Below the pieces are notes generated by a model. The model did not search any database, had not been told where the DNA came from, and saw only the letters and a list, made by a program, of their open reading frames with translations. DNA of 64,000 nucleotides from the NCBI GenBank assembly GCA_029204225.1, contig CM055094.1, positions 31,979,841 to 32,043,840 of the forward strand. The letters are read 5' to 3'. Source of the stretch: Diphasiastrum complanatum. Taxonomy: Eukaryota; Streptophyta; Lycopodiopsida; Lycopodiales; Lycopodiaceae. Position numbers and translations under genes: made by a program. Below, in pieces: positions 1 through 10,770 of the stretch (the stretch's first letter is position 1; the number at the start of each line of letters is the position of its first letter).

Positions 1-660
1 TTGGCTTATCAAAATCGAAGTCCTACAAAGATCGTAGAGAATCGAACTCCAGAGGAAGCTTACACGGGGCAAAAACCAGATGTAAGTCATTTGAAATTGT
101 TTGGAAGTATTGCTTATGCTAACATACCTAAGGATTCCAGAAGCAAATTGGATTCTAAGGCGACCAAGTGTTTATTCCTTGGATATGATAGTCAAGAGAA
201 GGGATACAGGTTGTATGGCTTGGAGGGTAAGAAAGTCATCATAAGCAAGGATGTAATCTTTGATGAGGATGGAACTCATAAAGATACAAAGATACCTTAT
301 GATAGGAAGCAAGATGGAGGAATTCCCATCTTCTGTGATGAGTCATTACAGGAGTCTGAATTGACACATGTATCGCCTACACCAATTCAAGTACCTGAAT
401 CGGCTAGGCTTCAAAAGCAACATGAAGATCAGGATCGACATGAAGTTCAACAAGAGGATCATCGTAAGGATGGGGATGTACACTTTGCTTACATGGCTAC
501 ATTGTTGAAAACCAAGGATCCATCTACTTTCAGGGGAAGTGGAGCCTACAGAAGAGCAAGCTACCAATATCTTTACCAAAAGGACATTGCAAAGAAAAAA
601 TTCAAAAGTCAGAAGTTCATGAAACTTCTAGGAGTAATAGATAACAAAGTAAACATTTAA
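1..660 (+). pseudogene. Ty1/copia pol fragment (integrase C-terminus joined to RNase H tail)
   Basis: The reading frame is open from base 1 to the stop at 658-660. Residues 1-95 match the region after the catalytic core of copia integrase: a TGQKPDVSHLKLFGS segment, then FLGYDSQEKGYRLY and a VIISKDVIFDEDG strand. Residues 155-178 (AYMATLLKTKDPSTF) belong to the linker before reverse transcriptase. The sequence then jumps directly to the end of RNase H. Bases 545-590, read in frame 2, give TEEQATNIFTK, and frame 1 resumes with FMKLLGVIDNK. The whole reverse transcriptase is therefore deleted, and the A-run at 591-600 marks a one-base frameshift. The 5' part lies outside the window. A purine tract and LTR start follow. 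The assignment to copia is secure and the copy is non-functional. Confidence 0.9.
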
Positions 661-667
661 GGGAGAG

Positions 668-840
668 TGTTAGGAATTAATATTTATTTGGTACCCCTTC
701 GAAATACATCTTGGGTCTTTACCCAATATAGGTACTAATATTAGCAAATAGAGTTTTGTCTTTGCTATTTGCTTTATGCTTTTAGCTTTTCACATAGAGA
801 GAGTATATATGTAGGCTGGCGCCCCGGCCACAAAGTCATT
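668..840 (+). repeat. Start of copia 3' LTR, with purine tract just before it
   Basis: Right after the pol stop comes a purine-rich tract (GGGAGAG, 661-667) and then TGTTAGGAATTAATATT, the expected TG start of a 3' LTR. The TG start and polypurine tract are seen directly. The right end is not defined: I see no matching LTR and no clear CA end, so 840 is only a working limit. Confidence 0.5.
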
Positions 841-1611
841 TTAATGTTTTAGAGCTTTGACGTGAAATCTGGTAGGTGTTTGCCATATGCCATAACCGAA
901 TGATTCCTATCTGCTGATGCTCTCTGGTTAGCAAGCTCCTTGGTGCCAGCATCCTCACAACTTGCAAGAAAGATGAGTGCTTTAGAAAGAGCTTGACAGT
1001 GAAGTATCTTTTTGCGAGCTATATTTGGATGTTGACTATTTTTGGACATTGTTTGCGTTGAGAACTTGTAAGGAATTAAACGCAGGACATTGATTTTTCC
1101 ATCATTCTATGCAAATGTTGAACCCATTAAAAATGAATTTGCTGGATGCTTGCTTACTGCAATAGTTCTCGCAATTGTGTCCAGACTCTAGTTGCATGAC
1201 TTTTGTTACCACTGTGTTCAGTAACCTTGAATAATTGTTCTCTTGAGAGCAAGGCAGCAACACTGTTTGTTATGGGCTTCTACCAAGCCAGGTTTTGTTT
1301 TTGTGGTTTGTGGGACGGGGGACTGTTTAGCATATGATATTCATAATGCAAGATCCAACACAGCCAACTGATATTGCCTTGGTATACCCTGATTCATTTG
1401 GGTTAGCAATTATCTATCTGTTTCCCCATTGTTTCTTTGTTTATATCAAAGCATAGCCTGGCTTTTCTTTTCTTTAGTTCTTCTATAGAAAAAGGGACAG
1501 TGGATATGAGAACACCTCCTAGCCTCTCATAACTGATTTTAAGGACATACATATTAGCTTCAATAAAACATGAGAGTTTTGTTAACACCCTTGGTACTGT
1601 TGTTTCCATAG

Positions 1612-3299
1612 GTTGAACTTCATCCATTCTGGAGACAAGATGAGCTGGTTAACTTTTGCCAAAACAAAGGGATTCATGTCTCAGCCCATACTCCTTTGGG
1701 TGTTCCAGATACGAGCTTAAGCAGTTTCAGTGCAAATAGAAGAGAAGAGGAAATAGAAGCACCAAGTGCACCCATCTTTACTAAATCCCGTTCTGTACAT
1801 GTGCCACTATTGAGGACTTCTGTCATTGCTAGTATTGCAGAGCGTCTTGGCAAGACTCCTGCTCAGGTTTGTTACTTTTTTAAAGTTCGCAATTCACGAT
1901 CATGATCGTTTAACAGTATTATGTCTATTGCAGTAAAAAGTTTCACACTAATTATGAAAAGACAGCAAACGACAAACATAAAGCAATCTCCAATCAAGAA
2001 TACTTAATGAATATCATGAACTGCCAATAGCGCAGACAGACCTCCCATAAAGATTTCCCATATGGAGCTCTTTGACTCAAAGCTCAACTCTACAAATCTC
2101 AATTAACTACCAAATGAGAGTTTCTAATCTCTAGGATTAGGGCTTATGCCAAACTTAGGATGGAGGGATTTCATATATTCCTTCCAAAACTGGTGTGCCC
2201 ACTTACAAGGGTTTTGGGGCCTCAAAATATCAAATGATCTCAATTGATATATGAGTGCCCTGTGAATAAAAGGATCCTGGTGTACAACAGCGTGGTGAGC
2301 CCACGATATTCCCTAATCTACTGTATGTCCACAACGCCTTAAGTTGGCATGCTGATCTATTTGGTGTGACAGAAAATCTGTTTGAGTGGCCTTTGTCTTG
2401 TGACCTGCACTCAATTGTGGGTGTTAAAAAACCTGTCGGATTGTGCATTGCATGCTATGATGGAACGGATGATCTCAACTTTGTGGATGGACTCCAGAGT
2501 CTGTATAGATTCCATGTACCTTATCTGCATATTATCCTAGACTTTGTATGAACTTAATCATACACACACACACACACACATGGTTCAACCATACACATGC
2601 AGTGTTGAGCTTCATAAAGTTCAGTCTGCTGAAGCTCACTTAGCAAAACCCAGAATCAAAATGGGCCTGTTGTCTAGACTAAGATTTGTGGAGAGATAAT
2701 TCCCTTGACTTTGTCGTACTTAAGAGTTGTGGGCATCAGAACAGGGCAATAAGCACATTTGCTAAACAGCATGATAAAGAGAAGAAAAAGATGCAAGCAG
2801 AACAAGCTCTTGAAAGTTTGTTTCGTTAGAGTATGCCAAAGTGCATATTAAAATAAGCATATGAAATGAAATTCATAGTTTCCATCATCGTTGACCATGT
2901 TTTATTTTCTCATGTTATTTCTCATCATAGTTCTTTGACGAAGTAATAACTATCATTTCCAGCTCAGGTTCGTCTGTATAAACAGGTCTGACCTTAGTTT
3001 GTGAGAGCGTGAGGTTCTGATTTATTCTAGCATGTGTCAATTTCATATCATAGGTGATTCTACGATGGGGTATACAACGAGGAACAAGTGTGCTGCCTTG
3101 CAGCTCGAAGCAAGAAAGGATCAAGTCAAATTCTGACATTTTCACTTGGTCCCTGTCACAGGAAGATTGGAATGTTGTAAATACTATTGAACCTCAGCTG
3201 CGTTTGATTCACAGCAGTCATTCATATTTGTCAAGAAACAGGCCTTTGGAAGCACTAATAGAAACGGATGATGATAGTGAATATACAGAAAGTAGTTAA
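1612..3299 (+). CDS. Aldo-keto reductase, C-terminal exons (partial gene)
   Basis: Two exons are visible: 1612-1866 (85 codons) and 3054-3299 (81 codons plus stop). They are joined in phase 0 by a GT-AG intron of 1187 bp. The first begins after an AG with VELHPFWRQDELVNFC and contains GIHVSAHTPLG and RLGKTPAQ. The second opens with VILRWGIQRGTSVLP, continues with ERIKSN and DIFTWSLSQEDW, and ends EYTESS. This order is the last third of the TIM barrel of plant NADPH-dependent aldo-keto reductases, cytosolic enzymes that reduce aldehydes and ketones. The catalytic Asp-Tyr-Lys-His exons would lie upstream and are not found between 668 and 1611, so they are outside the window or lost. Two oddities: an acidic loop between the LGVP and LLRTSV segments, and Cys where the family has the Lys of the PKS motif that binds the NADPH 2'-phosphate. 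A real gene is likely; its activity is uncertain. Confidence 0.85.
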
Positions 3300-5015
3300 T
3301 CTTGGCCAGGACATTTGACGCTTAACTTGTCTTAACTATTTTAGACAAATAATGCAACCTAGTTTTGGTTCTTGTACATCTATTGACAAAATGCTGGCCA
3401 GATCAGGCTGTGTGTAATATTTTCTTGAACCTAAAAAGGAATCCCTGATTGCTAAGCTTTTGGCCCTTAGTGGAATGACACTGTTGTCAGATTGAACATG
3501 ACATGCTCTGTACAGTAATATTTCACTTATACTAGTATAATCTGGCTTGATGCTGAATTTTCAGCGTACTGGAATGGTTTGCTGTGATCCGAGTCTCGAC
3601 TCTTGAAGTTTTTAAGGTTTCAAGTGTGTTTGTTTATGGTTTCTTGTTAAGCACAATTGCTTAGAGCTATTTCTACCAATGAGATCGTTTGCAGTGGTTG
3701 ACACAACCCAACTCCTGGTGCTTTTGAAGGTGTCCTTTATGATGCCACTGATTTACTAATCTTTCCCTTCAGTTTCCCCCTTCTCAGATTGGTCTAGGTT
3801 GCTTTGTGCTAGATGGGACTTGAGAGGATTCCTCTTTCTTTTGTTGTTTTTCATTCTCACTTCCCACCATTTTTTGGAGGAGCTTTTGTCTATTACAGAT
3901 TAGGAAGGAAATAATTGATGCCTTTTTTACAAGCCCGATTGAGTAGGTTAAAAAGTTTGTGAGGCTGCTCAAAGATTCTATATTATATATCCGCAACCTT
4001 AGATGACTTGGAATATTTCGTTCATACTTGTAAGGCTTATGGGAAGACTATATCTGGCCAAGGACCTGGTGGTGTTGATCCACGAACAAACAAATGTTTG
4101 CATCAATTGTTGCATCAGTGTCTCGCTTGTTACGTCCACTTTAAATAATGAACTTGCCTAGAGCTCTATGCAAAGCCAAGTTCTTAAGCTGCCTTTGTTA
4201 TCAGTAGTTTGGATTTTGTATACCCTTCATAATTTGTCAAGGTCTTGGGCCAATATTCCCAATACTACTATATGCTCAACTTTTCTTTCTTTACAAGTGA
4301 TGCGCATGAGTTCATCATGGGTTTGTATTTTTGCACTCAAGCTGGCACGCGAAATGTGATTCTCTTCTATTAGAAAAATAGAGTTTCTATGAAATGATAA
4401 TAATGATGTTTTAAAAAATACTAATGTTGACTATTCATGATAAAATCAAAACAGAGATCCCATGGATAGTGTGGGCATTTGGGATGGTAGAATTTTGTCT
4501 CAGGTTTTTCACTTGCAACCTTGAATCCTTGAGTCAACTGACCCTCAACCACTTGGGTTTGCTTGGGTAATACAGACTCAGAATCCTCAACGTCATCTGA
4601 CGACGTATACTCGGACTCATCATCATCCTCAACGGAAGCTGCCGTATTCTTGGATGAACTGGCGCCAGCCCCGGGAACTGGTTCTGGAGTCAGATTATAA
4701 AATTCTTTTTTTTGTGGGAATATTTTAATGACTATATCTGCCTTTGTATTCCCTTGATTAACTTATTCAACTCGAACATAGTCCTTTCACATGTAAGCAA
4801 AGTGACAAAACAATATTTTATATTTATTAAACTTTAAGAAATTGTCTGACAAATATCAGGAGACTGAACATATTTACAACAAATAAATTGGAACAACAAA
4901 CTCATAAGAGGTTGAATAATTTTATTTATAAAAATGAGACAATCTGGTCAACCTTCTAAGAAAAAATTCGGCAGGTGTGGGTCGTTGGGCCACATGAACT
5001 CCCTTCCCAATAAGA
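3300..5015. other. Intergenic region with no recognisable gene
   Basis: The first few hundred bases are probably the 3' untranslated region of the aldo-keto reductase. On the - strand, 4690-4510 is open and encodes an acidic Ser/Asp/Glu-rich stretch (SVEDDDESEYTSSDD) resembling the linker of a retrotransposon gag, but no domain can be named. Nothing else is supported here. Confidence 0.4.
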
Positions 5016-5182
5016 TTTACCCTACATCATAACCTAGCCAGTCATAGCATTACAGTGCTATCAGAATTATTTTGAACTAGTTTTGGCCACATTACACAAT
5101 ATAGGTTTTGATTTTGTATTTCTTAAAACGTCATTTTAAAAACTTTACCCTACACTAGAACCTAGCCAATCATAGCATCACA
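5016..5182 (+). repeat. Short direct repeat pair, 39 bp each
   Basis: Segments 5016-5054 and 5144-5182 both read TTTACCCTACA, then AACCTAGCCA, TCATAGCAT and ACA, with a few mismatches. They sit 128 bp apart just upstream of the gypsy integrase remnant. They may be leftover regulatory repeats of an older element. Confidence 0.7.
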
Positions 5183-5195
5183 CAATTGTTTTGAT

Positions 5196-6467
5196 TTGGC
5201 TGAATGTCTTGAAAATCCTAGTGCGGGACGCCTAGGCATACAGAAGACCTATGAGCTTCTTCGTAGGCAATTTTTCTGGCCCAGTATGAAAAGGGACGTC
5301 CACCAGTATGTAACCAGTTGCCAAAAAATGTCAAGTAAACAAAGCAGGGCGTTTAAAGGCAGGAGGGTTGTTGCATCCCTTAGAAATACCAGCTGGTAAA
5401 TGGGAGAGTATCTCCATGGATTTTATAGTGGGCCTGCCTAAAACCCAAAAGGGTAATGACGCTATATGGGTCACAGTTGACCGTCTGACCAAAATGGCTC
5501 ATTTCATTCCGACCAAAACAATCGTTAGAGCTCCAATTAGCGAGGTTGTTTGCAGACGGGCTATTTAAATTGTACGGCCTACGTTCCGGCATAGTCAGCG
5601 ACCGAGACAGTAAGTTTACTGGAAATTTTTGGAGGGCAGTATTCCATCATCTCCATACTAAACTTAATATGAGTACCACCGACCATCCACAGACGGACGG
5701 TCAAACAAAGAGGGTCAGGTGCTGGAGGATATGCTTTGTGCATACGTCAGCAAGAAGCAGACTAATTGGGAGGAGTATCTCTCGATATTAGAGTTTGCTT
5801 ATACAGTACCAAACATTCAGCTACGGGATACAGCCCATTTATGCTGATGTACGGTTTTCAACCACGCTCACCCATAGCTGTAGAGTTTAAACAAGAAAAA
5901 GTTGAAGCAGCCAGAAACTTTTTAGAGGACCTAAACCAGATGATAGAACATGCTAAGCGTAGCATTAGGCACTCCCAGGATCAAGCCAGGCATTATGCAG
6001 ATCCACACAAACGGGATGTGCAGTTCTCCACTGATGAGAAAGTCTACTTGAGAGTCCTAGTCGACTCTAAAACCCTCAAATCAGGAGTGTGTGCTAAGTT
6101 GTCTCCAAGGTATTGTGGTCCCTTTACCATCAGTAGGAGACTAGGCGAGGTCACCTATGAACTAGAACTCCCACACAGCAGTAAGGTTTTTCCAGTCTTT
6201 CATGTAAGTCAGTTACGAAAAGCCTTAACCAGATCAGACAATCTGGTAGGGGACAGTGTTCTAGTTCTCCCATTGGATCCTCAGCAGCCTCCACATGAAC
6301 CAGAGGAGATTCTTGATAGCAGAGAGACGCAGACTCGTCATACTCTATACTGAGAATATCTGGTTAAGTGGAATGATCAGCCTGTTGAGAATGCCGCTTG
6401 GGAAAGAGGCAACGTCCTTCGCAAGATTTTTCCAGACTTTGTCTTAGAGGACCAAGACGGTTCTTAA
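5196..6467 (+). pseudogene. Ty3/gypsy chromovirus integrase with C-terminal chromodomain
   Basis: This is the 3' third of a gypsy pol gene, broken over all three frames. In order: the zinc-binding region (LGIQKTYELLRRQFFWPSMK, ending in VTSCQK); the integrase core with first Asp in [10 protein letters not shown], second Asp in VSDRDSKF and the HPQTDGQT strand; a YGFQPRSPI segment; a basic linker; the FPVFHVSQLRK module; and a chromodomain (PEEILD, then EYLVKW, then AAWERGN). The chromodomain places it among chromoviruses, whose integrase reads histone marks when choosing a target. Frameshifts occur near 5325 (an extra A in an A-run), 5560 and 5715. A TGA at 6351-6353 interrupts the chromodomain before the true stop at 6465-6467. 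The third catalytic residue, normally Glu in TERVNR, is Lys here (QTKRV). Reverse transcriptase, protease and gag are missing. Confidence 0.9.
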
Positions 6468-6478
6468 GGGGGAGGGAG
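6466..6478 (+). other. Polypurine tract of the gypsy chromovirus
   Basis: AAGGGGGAGGGAG lies immediately before TGTTACGAG and overlaps the pol stop codon. Position and composition fit a plus-strand primer for reverse transcription. Confidence 0.75.
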
Positions 6479-6836
6479 TGTTACGAGCTCGTAACCAATG
6501 CCGAACCCTAGGGAACACAGATAGGTCAGACACCACAGTCAGGGGCGTGTCCAGCGTACATGACCAACAGGGCAAGACAGTGTGAGTAGTGTGCCCCAGC
6601 ACGGTCCATAGCCATGGCGGGCCTAACACAGCCTAGGGATCCTGTCAGCAGGATAGGCTTCCCAGTTCGGTCCCGACGTGCAGTCGGCCACATCAGTGCC
6701 ACGTGGTTGACACTTGGCAGTTGCATGCTACCAGTCCTCACACTGGGCTAGGAGGGGCTTACTCTATATCAAGGAGTAGGCAAGGTTGGGTGGATCAGTT
6801 AATGTTTGCCCTACTATAGTGTTAGGATCTATTACA
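6479..6836 (+). repeat. 3' LTR of the gypsy chromovirus
   Basis: The left edge TGTTACGAGCTCG directly follows the polypurine tract. The right edge is set at ATTACA (6836), because at 6838 the sequence becomes nearly identical to an unrelated repeat also found at 12307. That gives 358 bp. A TATA-like stretch (CTCTATATCAAGG) is near 6760-6772. The 5' LTR is absent. The right edge is inferred from the repeat boundary. Confidence 0.65.
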
Positions 6837-6837
6837 G

Positions 6838-7698
6838 TGATTAAGAGAAGCTGAACTAGTGTATTGTGGCATATCAATACAAATTATTGCAGTACCCCTA
6901 GTATCTCCCCAGTTGAGCAAACCGTCAAAATACAACTTGGATAGAGGTCTTGAGATTCCACTGATTTGAACCGAACAACCAGGTATAAAACGAGATAGGA
7001 TTCCCCTGCAACATACCTTTGGCAATGAGAATATCCTTCAAGTTCAATTCAATATGTTAACAATGAATTTGATGCAGAAAGAAGTTTTGATAGCACTGTA
7101 GTAACATCTTGACCATACGACCCATCTACCAAATCTGACATCAAAATCATGAGTCGATTGAAAATGCCTCGAGCTCTCAGGAAGCTCTTTCGACCATCCA
7201 AATGCCCAAAGTATGTTGCAAGATAACAGTTGGCCTTACCACTGATAATAGATTGAACTTGTAGGTTGGATCTAGGGTGATGGACCTCCCGTGACTCCCT
7301 TTTAGAATCCCTTTGAGTCTTACTAGCTTTCCACGGGGGTCCGGATCCTATTAGAACTGAATGGTTTCTAGTGTGGCGTCTCCCAAGGTCAGGTTAGATC
7401 CTACCCGAAATCCAAACCAGTAGCACCAAAAGCGCACACAATATCTAGCATTGCTTTATAGATCAAGAAACTGGAAAGTCAAATTGAGCACTGAACTGAG
7501 TAGCCATGTCATCTCTCAGCAGTCATACCTCTGAGAGCTTGGAAAACTCTCATTGAACTGGGAGTACGGGGTGATTAGGATGGCCTCCGGGATTGGAAAC
7601 GACATTACCCTGATCACTCGCGTAAGGTCAGTGTGGGCCCTTCCCCGCTGGGGATCTTCTGACGGGACCAATCCCTCGACGGAAAGATCCGCCCAACA
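6838..7698 (+). repeat. Probable 5' LTR or leader of a gypsy family present twice
   Basis: Bases 6838-7030 match 12307-12500 at roughly nine in ten positions, sharing TTAAGAGAAGCTGAAC, GTGTATTGTGGCATATCAAT and CCGTCAAAATACAACTTG. The stretch ends in CCCAACA one base before a tRNA-like primer site at 7700, so at least its right part should be LTR. The left edge is hidden by the chromovirus LTR that abuts it. Confidence 0.5.
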
Positions 7699-7699
7699 T

Positions 7700-7717
7700 T
7701 GGTGCGTCTGCCGGGAG
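7700..7717 (+). other. Primer binding site matching tRNA-Gly (UCC)
   Basis: TGGTGCGTCTGCCGGGAG is complementary to the 3' end, including CCA, of plant tRNA-Gly(UCC) as I know that tRNA, whose acceptor arm carries GCGTCTG pairing with CAGACGC. The match continues into TTCGAA. It follows an LTR-like CCCAACA end by one base. Most plant LTR elements use tRNA-Met, -Asp, -Lys or -Arg, so glycine is uncommon. Confidence 0.6.
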
Positions 7718-8243
7718 TTCGAAGGTTGTTTGTTGAATGGACTATTGCTTGGAAGGTAGTTGTTCATGTTGTTGTCTACATTACATATTGGCTTGTTGTT
7801 GATTGGAGACAGCTAACTCATTTTTACCATATTGATGAAGTTGATCAATTAACAATGAATGAAACCTATGTTCGCCATTGTTGAGCGTTAATGTGACTCG
7901 CCGCATGCCTAACATTTTAGTGCAAGCTGCTTGACTGATGTCATACATTGTTTCGAAAGACAATTACCATATTACCACAGGTTGACGTGGTTAGCATCAC
8001 ACAATGATGTTTGCTGACCCTACTAATGGAATAGCACAGAGCCATGTACGTAAGCAATCCTACTTTCTACAACCTAAGATATGCTAATAAGATGAGGTCT
8101 CAAATGGATCACGATTCAGAGTACCATATGCGCGCTTGATAGAACTAATGAAGGCCTCATACCTCAAGATGATAGAATTCCTAGTCAGACTATCGAATCT
8201 CTTGCAATACCCATTTTTTGAAAGGAATTGATAGAGACACATA
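7718..8243 (+). other. Non-coding leader of the tRNA-Gly-primed element
   Basis: Between the primer site and the first open segment at 8244 there is about 525 bp without a convincing coding frame. It is best read as the untranslated leader of the element. Confidence 0.4.
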
Positions 8244-9514
8244 GTGAACGAAGTAATGGGGACTGATTACCTGATAACAATGAAAGACTTCTCATGGGTT
8301 GAGAAGCTCTTTTGTGGACTTTTGGCCATGGACCTGCCTAATGAGAAAATAGCTAGATCTGGAGATGATTTGGGACCTCCGTTAATAGAGGTAGACAACT
8401 GCTTGGAAAAAGATGATGAAATGCCACTTCTAGAATTTGATGATCAAGAGACTTGTGAACCCAATAGGCCGACAGATACCCTTGAAATACCAACAGAACA
8501 AGAAATTACTAAAACCATAGATGTGTTTTTGGAAGTCCTTGATCACGATGAGAGTGTAAGAGGAAATTCTATGCCAAGGGAGCTAGACATAGAGAGCTGA
8601 GATGGAAAAAAAACATGTCATAATAGTTGAAAAGCCTTTAAGTAGATATATCTCGAGACCCCCCTTGATAGAATCTGAAACTCCAAGTGTAAGTCCAATA
8701 GAAACATTACCAGATCCACACATAACCATACTCTCAGAGGAGAATGAGAAAGAAGATCTCTCTGACCTTTCCAGGGCTATAGAACTCTCATTACCAGAAA
8801 TTTTCTTACCTCTCGAGACCCCCCTTGAACTCCAAGTGTAAGTCCAATAGAAACATTACCAGATCCACACATAACCATACTCTCAGAGGAGAATGAGGAA
8901 GAAGATTTCTTTGACCTTTCCATGGCTATAGAACTCTCATTACCATAAATTTTCTTACCGATTATTGTCCAACCCCACCTATAGAAAGACAGTCAAATTT
9001 ACAATTGTCAGACCCTAAAACCGTGTCGACTTCATAAACCTCTTTATTGCAACATGAACCATTAAGTCTTGGCATAAACCAGGAAGACAAGGACTTTGAT
9101 CTACAATTAGAACAAGCACTTTCACTATCAGAATATGAAATGTCAATGGTTATAAGAGACGAATCAGGGATTATACTAGACCATCTTGAGGACATCCAAT
9201 CAGAAACAAAGCTAGGAGAATCTCTGACCCAATATGGTAGTGAAAACGAGATCCCTAATCCAGTCAAGGCTTATAGTGATAGATCTAAGTGGGAGATCAT
9301 GAAAGTTGATGCAATTGAATCAACCTCCAATGAGACACGGTATGATTACTGGGAAGTTAAAAACAAGATCTTAAGTAGAAGTGACCATTTCCAACTGCAT
9401 GCTCCTCCCACTAGGCAAGATCCTAATTCTACACCGCATAGAACAAAGCTCACATCAAGGATTTTCTTTTTTCAATATCTAAAACAAAGAAAAAGTCACC
9501 AGATAAAAAGTTAA
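8244..9514 (+). pseudogene. Gypsy leader/gag N-terminal region, decayed
   Basis: Three open stretches in three frames (8244-8600, 8602-8841, 9047-9514) encode an acidic protein with many Asp, Glu and Leu. The last part (QYGSENEIPNP, KAYSDRSKWEIMKVDAIEST, APPTRQDPNST) is the same sequence as 12583-12800. There it runs directly into a retrotransposon gag domain, so this is the N-terminal extension of that gag. Here homology stops near 9438, before the gag domain. A 150-bp internal duplication and several stops make it non-functional. No enzymatic motif is present. Confidence 0.65.
8658..8960 (+). repeat. Tandem duplication, unit about 150 bp, inside the gag leader
   Basis: 8658-8811 and 8812-8960 both contain CTCGAGACCCCCCTTGA, CTCCAAGTGTAAGTCCAAT, CATTACCAGATCCACACATA and CTCTCATTACCA. 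The second copy lacks about 10 bases near its start and has an in-frame stop. Placement and high identity suggest a recent duplication. Confidence 0.85.
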
Positions 9515-9699
9515 TAGAATAAATAAATGTATAAAAGTAAAACATAAACTTCCTACTATCCCTTACCCCCTAGGTGAGATCAAAGGTAAGGTGAGCTCTT
9601 TTCATGTCAACATCTACCCACCACAATATCAATCTTGTTATCTGGATACTCATTTTGAGCTTCAGTTCTATGCCGTAAGTCAATGTTTATTGCTCAATT

Positions 9700-10275
9700 T
9701 CTTTTCAACGTGTTCGGCCATTCATATGTAGGATCTGTGGCAAAAGGTTCTAGGTCATAACCTATCACCATATTCTCTTCATGCTCAGGTTCTTTGTCAC
9801 TAATATAGTTGGGTAATCCATGATCCCAAAGAAATATGTCAGAATCTATTGCCTCGTGATCATCTACCTTGGTTTCTTGAGATTCGAATAAGGTTTAAAC
9901 ATCAAAAGAGTCTAGATTGAATGCATCAGGTATAAGAGATTTGCGTTTCTTTTCATTGTCTTGTTGTAAAGAGTTTAGGGATCTCGATATAGAGGGTTTA
10001 TCTACAGGGGCTATCCATACTAATTCTTGTACTTCTTGGTAGTTATTTTTGATGTTCTTGTCAACTTGGTCACACTGGTTGCTAGATACGAAAGATATCA
10101 TGTCCTCAGACTTAGTGGACTTCCCAAGACTCACCTGCTGCTCACACCCTTCCATCCAATCTTTCCTAGATGGGTCTACCTATAACTCGCCTTGGATTAT
10201 CGTTAGTACTCTCGCCCTAGTCCCCTCTGGGATAAGTGTTCCCCTTGGGTGTTTTGGGGGCCTCTTGTCATTCAT
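9700..10275 (-). pseudogene. Unrecognised reading frame with two in-frame stops
   Basis: Starting at the ATG at 10275-10273, the - strand reads MNDKRPPKHPRGTLIPEG, then VLTIIQGEL, a stop, VDPSRKDWMEGCEQQ through NNYQEVQELVWIAPVDKP and FNLDSFDV, a second stop, then SQETKVDDHEAID to TYEWPN. One frame stays readable for about 190 codons apart from those two stops, which is unlikely by chance. The protein is acidic and polar with no motif I can name. It could be a leader or gag part of an element opposite to its neighbours, or a retrocopied host fragment. Confidence 0.35.
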
Positions 10276-10619
10276 CTCATCTTGTCTATCCTGAAAAGTG
10301 AATCTAAAATTTTCACATTCTAAATCTACACTTTTACCATGTAAAACTTCACGGTTGACTAGCCCATAACTACATGGATTTAACCCATCCCTCGATATCT
10401 GACGTTCATGCTATGGTAGTGTAATGTGGTCTATGAACTGTTCAAATCTTATCTTGAGGCATTTTGTAGGTTCTGATTTCCCATTCATAGTTCTAAATAA
10501 TAATCGAGTCTTGACGAGTTTCTTTCTAAGTAAATTCCCAATTGGTCATCTTACTTCCAAAGGGAATGACTTCATACTACCCTCTGAAGGGTCTCGTCCA
10601 AGGTGCATTTGTGCTATAT

Positions 10620-10770
10620 CTTCAAGAAGAAGAGCGCAGCCTGAGCGAGCAGCTAGAGCAGAGCAGCAGGCTAGAGCAAAGAGCGAAGGAAGAAGATGGG
10701 ATCAGGGGAGTAGGCAGAGAAGGAAGAGCTCGGGACAGCGAGGAGGAGAGGACAGGCCGTGAGCAGAAGA
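10620..10770 (+). repeat. Purine-rich low-complexity segment
   Basis: About 150 bp composed mainly of GAG, AAG and CAG triplets. All frames are open here only because of the composition (for example EEERSLSEQLEQSS). I do not treat it as coding. Confidence 0.6.

Noticed and set aside
2230-2551. Extra exons between the two aldo-keto reductase exons
   Set aside because: Short open frames on both strands without similarity to the family; the flanking exons join perfectly in phase 0 without them.
7690-7725. A tRNA-Gly gene
   Set aside because: Only the complement of the 3' part of the tRNA is present, and it sits next to an LTR-like end, so a primer site explains it better.
9700-10275. A cyclin A N-terminus
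   Set aside because: A faint likeness in the VLTII segment; no cyclin box or destruction box could be seen.
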